Source: Heliopora coerulea
Lineage: Eukaryota > Cnidaria > Anthozoa > Scleralcyonacea > Helioporidae
Length of the DNA stretch: 64,000 bases
Direction of reading: 5' to 3'
Assembly (NCBI GenBank): GCA_030142905.1
Contig: JASJOG010000057.1
Coordinates: forward strand, 1,721,501-1,785,500
Shown: piece by piece, positions 50,401-62,244 of the stretch
Layout of the letters: the number at the start of each line of letters is the position of its first letter
How positions within the stretch are numbered: position 1 is the first letter of the stretch
The notes under the pieces: generated by a model
The model's input: the letters and a program-made list of their open reading frames with translations, nothing else
What the model was told of the DNA's origin: nothing
Database searches by the model: none
Program-made: the position numbers and the translations under genes

Positions 50401-53400
50401 AAAATGGCTCAAGAGAAACTGGAAAGGAAGGAAAGGAGAGCCAGGAGAGAGGGAGGGATTGTGAGAAAATGAGTAAAGGAATTTTCAAAGCAAAAGGATT
50501 GACTGATAGTAAAGGGCTGTAGGAAAGAATGGTTTTGGGAAGAATGGAAGAGATTTGGGAAGAATGGAAGAGATTTGGGAAAGGGATTGATGAAGGAGCA
50601 TCAGAAAGAAGATATTTGGGAAGAAAGGAAAGAAAATTATTTGTGAAGAATTCAAGAAAGTGATTTAGGATGGATTAAAAGATTTTTGGAGGAATGGTTT
50701 AGGAGTTCATGTGAAAAGTATGGCATCTTTGACAAAAAGGATTTGACAAAGACATGTGGATAGGAAACAAATTAGAAAATTTTCCTAGAAAGGGATTTAA
50801 GAATCAAGAAAAAAATTTAGTAATCCAGGAACAGAGCTTTGGAGCATGATTAAGAAGTTTTTATAAGCTTGCACACCTGGGTCTTTGAAGCTGGCTATGC
50901 CAGTGTGTGGAAAAGGTTTGCTAGCTGGGTTTGATTTCAAAACAAACCAAAGATAATTTTTCAGAGGGAGCAAGAAAATTACTTGAATAATGCTAAATGG
51001 CTTTTGCTGACTCTTCTTGGCATTGATTTCAATTACTTGTCATTTACATTTTGGTGAAAATTATCTTACTTCAGGCCTATCCCTTCTTTCCTCCAAATAT
51101 GGTATCTCAATGGGCTGCTGGACAGCAGTATTTTGATGCATCACTGGTATGTTGTGTATAAAGTATCAACCTGTTTTGTGCTATTTTGTGATGGTTTTCT
51201 AACTGTAACATTTAAATATCCCTGAAATATATTATCCATTGCTGGTTGGTTGGTTGGTTGGTTGGTTGGTTGGTGCAAGGAATGAGGAGGAGCACCATGT
51301 CCTTGGGATATAACTTTATATCAGAGGGTATTGTCAATGAAGAAAAAATTCCACATAATAGTTGCAAAATAAATGTTCCCAGTGAATGTGACATAACATG
51401 AACTGTTTTACAAATTAGTTCACCTTTTTTTTTCCTTCTTTAAGATTCCTACTCTTTCAAACAATGCATATCATCCATCACACAGCTTTGGTAAAGTCAG
51501 TGGTAAGATGATTACTTAAACTTTATTACTGGTATTTGTTACCTTACATGGGAACTGTTTTTCAACCACATCATTAGTATAGTTAGGTTTGCATAGACAA
51601 GCTGAGATTTTGACATTCTAAACTTAATATTTTTGTACTCACCCTAAGGTGTCCTTTTAGAACTTTATTCTGTCTGACTTTAGAGAAATTTTTACATGGA
51701 AAAGGATGTGTCAAGTGATTAAAGGTTTAAAGGCATTTACTTAAATGTTTAGCATAGTATTTAATAATTTATTTTATTTAGCTGACAGTGATGAATTTTA
51801 TTTTGTGGAGGGAGGTGTGGTTGAAGGTTCAAAGGATTTACATCAAATAATTTGCCAAGAGTGACGTGTTCTAACTTGCCACCATTTCAAGGATGTAAAA
51901 TACACAAGTACAAAATGAGCAAGTTCAGTTATGCTTAATGTGTACTGTGTACATCTACTTCGCTTCAAGACTATTTTTTCTTTACATACAGCTCATCCAG
52001 GAAATCGACCCTTCTATCAGACCAATAGAAACAGGTGAGAGATTTGTTTTTTAATGGATGCTAAGATTACAAATATAGTTCTGTAGTGGTATTTGTAATG
52101 TTGAGACTTGTACTGCTAATGCTGCAGGGATCAAATTTAAACTTTTCAACAATGGGTCAAAAATGTCCAAGGATATTGCTTTGAGATTAAGGTAGCTGAG
52201 GAGATTTTTGTTTTATGTAGGCCAAATGTCAGTTACAAAGAGAAGGCATCTGACTATGTCCAACATATCAAATTAGGAAAGTAGAATGTAGGATCATAAG
52301 GTGACTGACATTTGCAGTCTTTGTTGGGAAATCTGAGATTGCATTTTGGATAAAAGAACACAACATTTGAATGATTTAAGAGAAGTTCCACTTTCAACAT
52401 AGACTTCTATTATCAGTGATAATACTGTATTTTACTGACATTTTGGCAAACATTGGCCAATTCCTGCCAACTCGATCACTGGCCAACACTGTATGCAATA
52501 TTAATGAAATATTTTTTATCAGCAGACATTTGCTATTTATCATCAGCCATACCTACAATGTCCAACTTAATTGGACTCTTGCACTGCCCATTCTCTAGGA
52601 GTCAAACAAGGAGCTACCGTGAACAATCTGACCGTGTAGAAAAGGACTCTTCACCACCTTATAGACCCCGTGCTCACAGTACTAATGGTACATCAAACAC
52701 AAGCAATAGTATCTCAAAATCCACATCAACTATTAACCCAAATAACAGTACAAACTGGAGGAGAGTGGATGATGATTACAGGTATGAAAGTAGACTGGGG
52801 TTTGTCTCTTTTTCTAATTTTTTTAATTTTGTGGTGGTGGAGAAAAGGAATTATCCTGAAAAAAATTCAATTTGCAAAAATTTAGTGATGGAAAAATCAT
52901 TGCAAAGCAACTAGAATGATTTGTCTATTAGGGAGTGTAATATATTTTGTGTTTCAGAAGACCTGGCCCAAGAACACGGAGGAGGAGAGGAAGCAGTGAA
53001 GATATACGAAGTAGTGTAAGTTATTTTTGTTATATGAAGCTGAACAAACTAGCAGTCAAAAATATATTTATTAGCTATGTTCTAACCCATCACAGGACAA
53101 TGGTGCATTTTAGTATTTTACTCTGGCTAATGTCACTTGATTTTACCCACCAAAAGGATAAGCCCTACTCTTGAATAAGTTAGATAAGTATATTATGAGT
53201 TTGCACTAAGAATTATTCTTAGTTATTTGTTTGGAAAGTCAGTTTAACATTCCTAAAAACTATGAAAGAACGTAGTGTTTTTGTAGCAGTCAAACTGTTG
53301 TGTATTCTTTGCCAGCTACCACCAGTAACAGTTGATGATGTCTCAATATAGGAAGGGTTCCAACTTTTTTCTGTTTTTAATCTCTAGCGATCTCCAGTTC

Positions 53401-56400
53401 CACAAGAACCTCTACGTAGTAAAGATGACAGCTTTCAAATTAACCTAACTTCCTCACAGTTTCCTCCATTACCTTCAGCAAGCCCATTTGTAAGTGGATA
53501 TTCCAAATTTTACCAATTAAGTGCATTTATTTACTATAACAAAGCAAGTTGGGACATGTAGATCAAAAGCCATCAATTATTATCATTATTATTATTATTA
53601 TTATCTCAATTCTCACAGCTTGATGTTCTGCTGGTAATCCTCAATGTCAGCCATCTACAGTCAGTAGTCTTGGGTGACATTGGTCCATTCAACTTTCTAG
53701 GGTCTTTGTTAATATCCTTACTGTCCCCAAAATCAAAGTCTTCTGGAGATGTTCTATATTAAGTTTTATTCCTATCCTATCTATCCATTTTTCCAGCTTC
53801 TTGCTCACAGTACCAGGTGCTCTGATAACTACTGGTACTACATCTACCCTCTTCAGTAGATGAACAATCTTCAAGCTCGATACTCAGAAAATGATTTCTG
53901 AGCCCCAGACGGGGATCAAACCCGCAACCTTCTGATGACCGGTTAGACGCTCTAACCATTGAGCTACCAAGACTCAGATGGTGAGCTAAGGTGCAAATTC
54001 GATATATATGTGTGACCTAAGTGGAAGGCACTATATAATAATAAAGATTGAAGCAGTTTGATGTTTGAAAAACGTGAGAGCTTGGATGTACTAAGGTAGA
54101 TGAATGATCTTCAAGCTTGAGCTTGAAGATCGTTCATCTACCTTAGTATATCCAAGCTCTCACGTTTTTCAAACATCAAACATCTACCCTCTTCATTGAC
54201 CACAACTCTTTAATTTCCCATTTTGTCATACTTCTGAACCTTCTCTTCTTTCACTGCAACATTTTTATTATCAGGGGTGGCAATGTCAACAATTAAATAT
54301 TTCTTTTCTTCTTTCTCCACAACAGCTATATCAGGTTTTCGGCATTCTATGTGATGATCACACTGTATCATGAAATGCCATAGTACCTTTATCTCATCAG
54401 ATTACACCACTCCTTTTGGGCATGGTCATGCCAATGAGCTGCTCGTTCCAAGCCATATTTCCTACATAATGTCCAATGGACTATTCTTGCCACGTTATCA
54501 TGTCTTCTTTTATATTCCCTTTGAGCAAGCTTTTTGCATCTGCTAATCAAATGTCCCATGCTTTCTCCTTTTTCACCACACATTCAACATAGGGGTGATT
54601 CAACAGTCTTATCTATGTTGAACTTGATATAGTTAGTTCTTAATGCCTGTTCTTGCACAGCACAAACATGAGCTTCTGTTTCTGCCTTTAAATCAATGTT
54701 TTTCAACCACAACCACCTCTTCTCCATGTCAATGTTATCACTTGTCTCCCTACAGTATTGTCCATACACCTTCTTATTGCTCCGCTTCTGCTCTCTTTCC
54801 TCTGTCCTACTTCTCTTGTACTCTTCTTTTGTCACACATTCTTCTGTATTGATTATACCCCCTTGTCTAACCAGTATTAACAGCAGCTCTATGATATTCT
54901 TAACATACCACCCTATCCCATTCTCTTCTGCTCGTACACAACATTCACAAGTCATTAGCCCTCTTTCTCCTTTTCCTCTTGGTAGACATAACCAATCTAC
55001 ATCACTCCTAGGATGAAAGGTACCAAGCACTGTTAGCAACTTCCTCAACTTTCTATCCAAGCTTTGTAACTCCTCATTACTCTATTCAACAATTCCTTCT
55101 CCATACTGCTACCACCCATCTGTTGATTGCTTGAAACTTATTTTTTCCATTCGGTTTTGACCATAAAATCAATCTCAATCTTCTCAAGTACTCTTTCTTG
55201 AACCTGTTTATCATTGCCTCTTCCTTAATTTCATCCATCTCTAAGATCCCCCAATATTTATATCCCTTCTCTTCAATAATTTTCATTGTTTCCCCATTTG
55301 GCAAAATAATACCCTCACTCTCTGCAACCTTTCCTCTTTTCAGGATCAATACTCCACATTTCTTGATACCAAATTCCATTCCGATATCTATACAAACAAA
55401 TTGTATAGTCTTGACCAAGGAATCAATTTGAACTTCACTCTTACCATATAAGAGTTAATTATTATTAACACCACCACTATTATTATTATTAGAAAATGAC
55501 AGAATTGCCTTGTTGATTGCTGCTCCATTGGCAACCTAAAGAATATAAATTAAAAGTATCATAAGAGAACATACATATATTCCATTATTTTGGTATTATT
55601 ATATTGGCATGTGGTATTATTGATTAGAGTAATTGTACTTAATGTCCCCAAAAATGAAGTATGTACTACATTAAAGGATTCAATTACCCTAACTTCTCTT
55701 TTATTTACTTTACCAAAGAAAGTTTTAAGACTAAAAGGCTAGCAGTTGCTGTATGCATGATGAAGTGAAAAGAACCAACAATTTAGAAAATAAAGAATAA
55801 AATTAAAAAAGAATGTAATTTTGGTTTCTTACTAGATGAAACTGGCCCAAAAAATAAAACCTGTGATTTTGTTGTGTTATAAATGGTATAATCTATTATA
55901 CTCACCATAATTATTCTGACATTAGAAAACTGCTGAGTTGCCATTACAATCACCAACCACAAGGCAAGACTATAACAAGGTAAAAATATTGATATGCTGA
56001 GACCATGGGTGAAGTTGAAGTTACCTCAAACATTAAACTGATATAACTGCTTATCTTAAAAAAATGACCAAGCTATATCATAATTTGAGCCCAGATGCTG
56101 TGGAACAAGACTTATTCTAAAAGAGAACAAACATTTTATTGTACATTTTTGTTTTAAGGTGGAAGTGTAGCATAATAACAGTCACTTTAATTTATACATC
56201 TTTTATTTGTTGTGAAGGATTATATTACCAATAGTATGGGTTCATTGTTAACCCTTTCACTGCAAGAGGTCTGCTCTTAACTCTTAAAATAATTATTTTG
56301 GTGTTATACAGATTAAAAATGTTGAAAACACCATTGAAGAGTACTTGGTAGGGAAGTTGTTTTGTATGCCCCTAGTCATTGACAAATGTCACTGGAACAG

Positions 56401-58157
56401 TACATGTCACTTACTCTTCTAATTTTTCTTTTTGTGTACATCGTCCATAGTCCTGTATTTTATTGGCATTGGTGTTAAATATAAGATGGTTTTTATACAT
56501 AATAATACAAAGTGAAAATCTGCTGCATTTTATACTCATTTTAGAATTTCCATCTAATGTTTAGGTTGCATCATCACCACCAATTTCTCCTCCAGTCACT
56601 CCAACAAGGTATGATAACTCATTCTATACCAGATATCTCTCTTCTTTGAATAAGGAAAATTGTCAGGCATTACCTGGAGTGCTGTAATACCATGGCAGAA
56701 TGCATTTCCAACCTGCACCCTTATGCCTTTATAGGTTAGCCAAGTTAGCAGTTAACTGCAAGAACCCCACTCTGTGGAAAATCATCATCTGGCATTAGTC
56801 AGGCTTAAAATTCTAAAAATAATGCTCTCTTTCCCTTAATAGATTAATCCCTTGGCTACAGAAGTCCCAAATAAGTAAACTCAGACAGGTCAACTCCTTA
56901 ACCAGAAGTCTTTTGAATAGAGTAATTTGCCATTACAAAACCCAAAAATTTAATTATCCTATGTTTGTAGTTAAGGGTGAACATTGCTAAGGATAAAATG
57001 AGCATGTTGCATTTGAGCACTTGGTTTGGGCAAAATCCACATAATTGCACACTGACAGGACCAGTCTCTTCCTCCCAAAGTTCAAATACACAGATGAGAG
57101 AACAGAGAGTTGAATGACATCATTTTGGTGATGGGTGATGAATGATGAAATAGCATTTGCCCTTCAAGAACTGTATCCCTTGACCATTTCCACTGTTTTT
57201 CTGCAATTTTTTTTACAAATAAAATGAAGTGGAGGATGCTGGGTGCATGAAAGGTGGACATTCAACAAGCCAGACTGCATATCAGATATTCATGTAATAT
57301 CATACATGAGAAAGACCATTTCATCAGATATCCAAACATGGAGAAGTGAGTTGACCAATGAGGCAATAGCCTAGTTTTTTAACCAACTTCAAGGTGTTTG
57401 GATATCTGGTGAAACATGACTTCTGAGTGTATACATCTCAGAAGGTTGAGTAACATCATAACTTAACACTTAGCATACTGAATCCCCTCAACGAGTAAAA
57501 TTGTCTGGCATTGGTGAGCATAAAATTATAAATTATGCCCTTGCCCCATAATGGGTTGAAGTAAGAGTTCAAATAATTTTCATTCTAACAATTTGGAATG
57601 CTGCAAGGTTCCTGTGAGAATCCAGGATACTTCAATATCTTTCAACGAAGTGAAGTTGTTTAACATTCTATCTTAAAAGTATATCCAATGAAATCATATG
57701 GAATATTTGTAATTTTTTCTTACATCTATTAGTAGAGCAACAACAACAAAATTAGATAAAGGAGAAGAAGCTCGAAAAAAACCTACAAATCAAATAAGTG
57801 AAATTGATATTAAAAAAGATGAAACCAACAAGGTTGACACCAAGATTAGTGAACCTAAACAAGATACAAAAAATGTGAAGTCAACACCATTGGATCTAAA
57901 CAGAGTTAGTACTATTGTTGATATAGTGGAGTATTGATTTTTTGTATTTATGGTAATTCTGCTAAAGTATAAGAATAAGCCCGAGCTTTGTGTTTAATTT
58001 ATAGGAACCTGCTACACTAAATGAAAAGTTGAGCTATGCTCAGATAGCACAAAAAACGGGACTTAAAGTCAACCAACAACAATCTCTGTCTGCAACTGTG
58101 ATGTCAACAACCACAGCTACTACAGTTACCACAGTCAACAGCACAATCTTAGCTTGA
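38463..58157 (+). CDS. LARP4: La-related protein 4 (LARP4/LARP4B type), complete, 20 exons
   Basis: Cytoplasmic RNA-binding protein that binds poly(A)-binding protein and stabilises mRNAs. Exons: 38463-38528, 40253-40314, 43887-44171, 44267-44295, 46691-46749, 47458-47506, 47612-47715, 48104-48214, 48672-48725, 48811-48882, 49157-49228, 51075-51146, 51445-51502, 51992-52034, 52599-52781, 52958-53015, 53388-53489, 56565-56608, 57733-57904, 58005-58157. They join in phase to 615 codons plus stop. Near residue 32 is a PAM2-like VQLNPDAAVF. The La motif follows (LRSLVRQQLEYYFSRENLAG, DTYLVSQMDSDQY), then an RRM (RCIVILREVPDSTSVEEVEE, YWYIQFESEEGAQKAYRYL). The C-terminal half is low-complexity, with an Arg-rich block (RPGPRTRRRRGS) and LSYAQIAQK near the end. 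Shorter than human LARP4 (about 720 aa). LARP4 and LARP4B cannot be told apart in an invertebrate with one copy. Confidence 0.95.
42350..42412. repeat. Hairpin with 13-bp perfect outer stem, LARP4 intron 2
   Basis: GAGGAAGTTGATC is inverted as GATCAACTTCCTC about 35 bases later, and inner AGTCTT/AAGACT extends the fold around a GAGA-like loop. Probably a fragment of a dispersed repeat rather than an RNA gene. Confidence 0.65.
44578..46233. mobile_element. DNA transposon copy 1 (TACCATATTTC termini), interrupted by a Tigger-like element
   Basis: Starts TACCATATTTCAGTGTATAA and ends with the inverted TATATGCTGTGAAATATGGTA-type terminus. It is closely similar along its length to the copy at 49248-49821 (shared GACCCAAAATTGAT, AAAAGTCCACCTCAACTTAT, TTCTGTGTCTGGTAACTA, CATGATTTTTTGGTCAAAAA). 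Without the 985-base insertion at 45106-46090 the element is about 670 bases. No transposase of its own is visible; non-autonomous. Confidence 0.8.
45106..46090 (+). mobile_element. Pogo/Tigger-like DNA transposon, 985 bp, internally deleted
   Basis: TIRs CAGTAGAGCCTGAGTTATG and CATAACTCAGGTTCTACTG are bounded by TA on both sides (45104-45105, 46091-46092), the target duplication of this superfamily. At 45742-45879 a 46-codon frame encodes KVMMLDERMHVIKLSNHGDS and ARKIAESF, which resembles the N-terminal helix-turn-helix of CENP-B/Tigger-type transposases, then hits a stop; the DDE domain is missing. It sits inside the other transposon, and the sister copy at 49248 lacks it. Confidence 0.8.
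49248..49821. mobile_element. DNA transposon copy 2 (TACCGTATTTCCC termini), 574 bp, uninterrupted
   Basis: TACCGTATTTCCCGGCGTAT at the left is mirrored at the right end by TACGCCATGAAATATGGTA. Its middle reads GAACACTATTCTGTGTCTGG, the empty form of the site where copy 1 carries the Tigger-like insert. It lies 19 bases after the LARP4 exon ending at 49228. Non-coding. Confidence 0.82.
50390..50830 (+). repeat. Purine-rich (G/A) tract with 20-bp tandem units, LARP4 intron 11
   Basis: About 440 bases with strong plus-strand purine bias, dominated by GGAA, GAAAGG and GGGAAGAA words. Two and a half tandem copies of TTGGGAAGAATGGAAGAGAT lie at about 50535-50580. No reading frame of interest. Confidence 0.75.
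51243..51274 (+). repeat. (GGTT)n microsatellite
   Basis: About eight GGTT units in LARP4 intron 12, just after the exon ending at 51146. Confidence 0.95.
53580..53603 (+). repeat. (ATT)n microsatellite
   Basis: Short ATT repeat in LARP4 intron 17, immediately before the decayed retrotransposon. Confidence 0.8.
53840..54195 (-). mobile_element. Fold-back tRNA-core element B with 16-bp target duplication
   Basis: A 324-base insert (53856-54179) is flanked by identical ACATCTACCCTCTTCA at 53840-53855 and 54180-54195. It holds a minus-strand tRNA-like core (53902-53973) with B-box GGTTTGATCCC, followed on the plus strand by a nearly spacer-less palindrome (54060-54178, arms of about 59 bases) built from GTGAGAGCTTGGAT and AAGGTAGATGAA blocks. 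Removing it rejoins the retrotransposon reading (NEEGR before, then the VVPVV segment), which dates it after the LINE. Shares core and flanks with element A (ACTCAGAAAATGATTTCTGAG). Confidence 0.85.
53902..53973 (-). pseudogene. tRNA-like core of element B
   Basis: Near-identical to the core at 24016-24087: GTCTTGGTAGCTCAATGGTT, then TCTAACCGGTCATCAGA around the anticodon position and GGTTTGATCCCCGTCT for the T arm. The B-box has lost the CG of TTCGA. tRNA-derived repeat, not a tRNA gene. Confidence 0.65.
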
Positions 58158-61100
58158 AAGAAGAAAGGTATGAAAACATTGTTGGTACTTTTTCTTAGAC
58201 TTAACAAATTGCTCTGTTTGATGAAAAAGACATTACTAGTTGATTTGCAAGGCTGAAATTACTCAAAAACTACAGAAAGTCTAGGTGACCTGGCATTCTC
58301 TAGGGTTACAACATCAGTGTCTGAAGAAGAAGAAACTAATGATTTTTGTGATGTTTTTACTGCATTAATTATTGGCACATGTTTGCCATGGCTGTAACCA
58401 CATTGATCAAAGTAAAACTCCACAGTAACAATGCAAAAGGGTAATTTGTGTTGAATGATTACTGTAATATTGAAGTACATTTACAGAAATGTTCATTTTG
58501 GACAAGTGTGCTTATCTCCTGTTAAAGTGAAACCAGCAAGACTTCTCCCAAGATGTACAGTACTAGAACCCAGCTTTCCATAGTGGCAGCATATTAACTG
58601 GGGTCATAATAAATACTCTGGTTTGGCAACTGCAATGTAAAGAATACACTAATAATTTTCACACTTTTTATTTTCAATAGTGCCGTCATATTTACTTGTT
58701 TCATTGGCTGTCTCCTCTCACGACACCCAGGTGTGTTTCCATTGGGATTCAGAGGTGACATGCAAACTTACAAAATAATAGCTAGCAATGTAAATAGAAC
58801 TATTCAAAGAAACAGTATCAAAAGTCTGATCCTTATGTCTTCATTGTATATGTAATTGTCTATATGTTTATGTTGGTAGTAAACTGTTCAGGATTACATT
58901 GTAACAACCTGGAAACTTGTGTGTTTGGCTTCAGCAACACTTGAAAAGTGCTCCATAAACTGATAATTATTGAACCAACATAAACCACAGTATGTGTAAA
59001 TATGTGATAACAAAATATTATTTTTCTAAACAGGAAAACTGCTTAAATTGATTTTCAAGATGGTAAAAGGGCTATGACTTGAAATTAATAGAGCAAAGAG
59101 GCATTATACCCCCAGAATTTTGAGATTCCTCAATAATTTATGATGCTCAGAAGTATATTTTATATTTATCCATGTACGATAACAATTTGCAATTAATAAT
59201 TAAAAGTACTATTTTACTTTCAAAGTTTGTATACACATTTCAGACCAAAAAGTTCTTCTGGTAAACAGTGATTGTTAAAAACCTCTCCCTAGTGGAAAAC
59301 ATTGAAAAGTTACCAAACTGTGGTAAGCTTGTTTAATTGCACATCTTGGGTCCTTCCCCCTCAAAATAGAAGAATGAAAGAAAACAAAGAATGCACAAAA
59401 GAATGATCAACTCTAAAACCAGAGTTTGAAACTCAATAAATTACATGTTATGCTGTTATTTTTTCTTTTCTTAATAACCAGAGCTTAAACATTGATCAAA
59501 ATGTTAGACATGTTTTACCAAATGGCTGACATTTTTCCCTGCACTTCATTTTTTGGGGGTAATCTTTCCTTATTGCCTAGTTAATTTCAAGGTCTATGAA
59601 AGGCACTTGCAATCACCATCAAAAACTAGGGATGCTCAAATATAACATTGCCATAATTATTTAATTGTTAGTTTGTTACATTAGCAGTAAGAATTAGGAA
59701 GAATTAGGCACCAATGACTGAGGCTACTTGCTTTACCAAATAAGAAGCTAAGTATTTATTTGAAGAGTGTACATATGCCCAATATATGTTGAAGACATGC
59801 CTTATAAGTTTTCATTATGTGAACATGTGAATCCTATCAAGCTGTCAAAGGCTCTCGTATAAACCTAGGCCAAACAGTGTCAAGCTTTACTAATCTTTGG
59901 GTAAAATAATGATATCCACTGTTAAACATTAAAATTGATAATTGCCCCACAATATTACACAAAGATTTTCAAACTGTATGAATGGTAACCTTTCGTTAAT
60001 TTGTCTGTACACTTGAATAACACAAATCTTCAAAACGTCTAGTGAGATAAAATGTGTCAGTTTGAAGACAATTGTTGCAAAGAGCATTGTTCTAGGGCTC
60101 TAAATGTTAAGTTGTTTTAATTTAACTTATGTTAATTTAGTTGAAATAAACAAAGACCAAGGTGAAAATTGTATGAAGGATTTAGCATCACTAGTGAAGC
60201 TTCATGGCTATGAGGGCCTCCTGTCCTCAAGTATATATTTTAGACTTTGCTGGCAGTATTAAAATTATTTTATTGCACATTATGCTTATTGATTGTCTTA
60301 TCTCATGCCTTTTCCAGAATGAAACAGAGTTTTTTTTAAAAAAATTTACTGAGAAAGAAGCATTGCAAATTTGTAATCAAAGTGCATATTATTATAGCCA
60401 TTTTTATGCTGTGAGTTATTGCAAAATAGGTTCAGAAGTACTTATCACTATTTTTATTAGTAATCATGCTTTACAAACCAATCAATTCAATGAAACATTT
60501 GGCCTAATGGTTGAAAAAACTGATTCTGGGACTGACATGAGATAACCATAGTGTCATAACAGTTATTTGAAAATAGTATCAGATGTTTATGAAATATTGA
60601 AAATCTCTGACAGTGTGTGTGCACTATTATTGAGCTAGAATGAATGGTCAACTGATGTAATGTACTTTGATAAAACAACAGTGCTGCTGTTAGTTGACAT
60701 TGGATAAGGCATTTTTTTGTTTTAAAAACTGGTTTTCAATTCAAATTAAAAAGGAGTGAAAAAACAGACTAATCACTTCTTCTCCTACCTCATCTTTTGG
60801 AATTGTTAATAAGTAAGTTATTGTTGGAAAGTAATTACTCTAAAAAAATAACTGATATAAGTAGTTTGATGAAATAAACTGTTTCAGTTAAAATGTTTCC
60901 TAGACTCTTACTTATTAGAGACTAAACTCTAACTATTAGTTTTCTTTAATTGTTCTACACTCAAAATATTCTCCAGAATACTGCAGTATAATTTTAAGTG
61001 TTCTTTAATATCTGCATCACAGGGTTCTGCTACTGCACATTAAAAATAATTATAAAATTTTCTTTTGTCGATTTCCTTTCTATTCACTTGCTAGGGTGTC

Positions 61101-62244
61101 TCTGCTGGATAAACCATTTGGGTTTCATTCCACTTACCCCTATTCATCAATTTTTGCTTGCTCTGTTAAAATCTTTTCCCAACCAAGAGAGAGAAAAGGT
61201 GCTTGGGCACCCTAATTTGTAGCAAAATTTGCCACAAGATCATTGTGTAGACCATTGTGTCTTGGACACAGAAGTGCATAAATCCCACTTACATATGAAA
61301 ATGGTTTATGAAAATTGTTATTCAGATTTCTTATTTCTAACCTGATGTTTCATGCATAATATTTTTTTTTTGAAATACAGAAAACCATTGACTTGAAGGC
61401 ACAGCTGTTCCTTTTAGTGATTTATTGAATGTATTTGCCAGAATGCAGTTACAATTTCTTGTATTGAGTTAGGGTGTCAGTACTGCCATTCAAGAAGTAA
61501 GTATACTGTAGAATATTTGAAGATGAAGAAAGATGGATTGTTTAAGGAAACATCAAAATGGGCTGAACAAGTTCTATGCAATGTGGGATGGTCTTGATTA
61601 TAGTCATTTGAAGCTGTAACAAAACACTGTTTGAACATGGAGGCAAAACACTGAAAATATCTTGGTGTTGCATCCCAGGAGATTCGATTTGTGTTCATGC
61701 AAAGGTCAAAGAATGGAACACAGATTTGACCACTGACCTGGATTTGACACACAAACCATTACCTAATGGGATTAGTTATTAAAAGCTTGGATAACATTTC
61801 ATCCATTCGATTACATGTTATACCTAATGAGCTTTTAAAATTTGTCACAGACAAGTTTAGTTGCTTGATCCTTTAACATCTTAAACTTTTTCTATTGTTC
61901 TTTGTTCTCTTTGTATTTGCTTTGTTTTTGATGTCCAGCATATTAGATACTGGGTGTTGAAGTGCTGTTCAGGTTCTGACTGGATTGTCTGCCATATAGC
62001 AACTTTGTCTATTAGTTAAAAGGTACACTGGATAAGTTATTCAAGCTTGAAATAACCAAACTTGGGAGACCCGGAGCCATGCATTCTAATTGGTAAGTAC
62101 TAATTGTAAACCTAATGCAAAATGTAGTGCTCATTTTATTTAACTGTCCCACACTGTGTTAAACATATCACATTACAATAAGAAGCAAACAAGAATTTAG
62201 CACGAAAGCGATTGGATATTCTACTGTTGATACTAGTAGTGTGG
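58158..62244. other. LARP4 3' UTR and intergenic region to the minus-strand gene
   Basis: AAAG/GTATGA at 58165-58170 and a pyrimidine-rich TTTTCAATAG ending at 58680 could delimit an intron in the LARP4 3' UTR. Candidate plus-strand poly(A) signals are AATAAA at 59435-59440 and 60145-60150. A minus-strand AATAAA at 62140-62135 lies about 105 bases after the stop of the gene at 62245. Open frames in between (60204-60545, 61477-61752) have no domain and are AT-rich chance frames. Confidence 0.5.
62135..62140 (-). promoter_or_regulatory. Candidate poly(A) signal of the minus-strand gene at 62245
   Basis: TTTATT on the plus strand reads AATAAA on the minus strand, about 105 bases beyond the TAA stop. 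A typical distance for a short 3' UTR. Confidence 0.5.

Larger units (their letters stand above)
53680..55430 (-). mobile_element. Decayed non-LTR retrotransposon (3' part of RT ORF), interrupted
   Basis: On the minus strand, 55418-55086 encodes a reverse-transcriptase thumb-like segment (FGIKKCGVLIL, ILPNGETMKIIEEKGYKYWG, EEAMINRFKKEYLRRLR). A frameshift leads to 55060-54389, which continues with LKAETEAHVCAVQEQALRTN and a zinc-knuckle-like C-(stop)-MCGEKGESMGHLISRC broken by one TGA, then KLAQREYKRRHDNVARIVHW. The line continues through KKYLIVDIATPDNK to 54196, is cut by the insert at 53840-54195, and resumes at 53839 to end with VVPVVIRAPGTVSKKLEKW and QKTLILGTVRILTK. The domain order matches the C-terminal half of LINE ORF2 proteins common in cnidarian genomes. 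At least one frameshift and two stops; the 5' half is missing. Confidence 0.8.
38529..58004 (+). other. Introns of LARP4: long and repeat-filled
   Basis: The largest introns (38529-40252, 40315-43886, 44296-46690, 49229-51074, 53490-56564, 56609-57732) contain the transposons and simple repeats listed below. 40315-42340 and 55440-56560 are AT-rich with nothing I can name. A dispersed core close to ATCATCTGGCATTAG recurs at 42968-42988 (inverted), 53121-53145 (inverted), 56778-56803 and 57494-57518. No nested gene is seen. Confidence 0.55.

Noticed and set aside
60204..60545. 113-codon plus-strand frame after LARP4
   Set aside because: AT-rich, hydrophobic by composition, no domain, no splice signals in phase; probably 3' UTR or intergenic chance frame.
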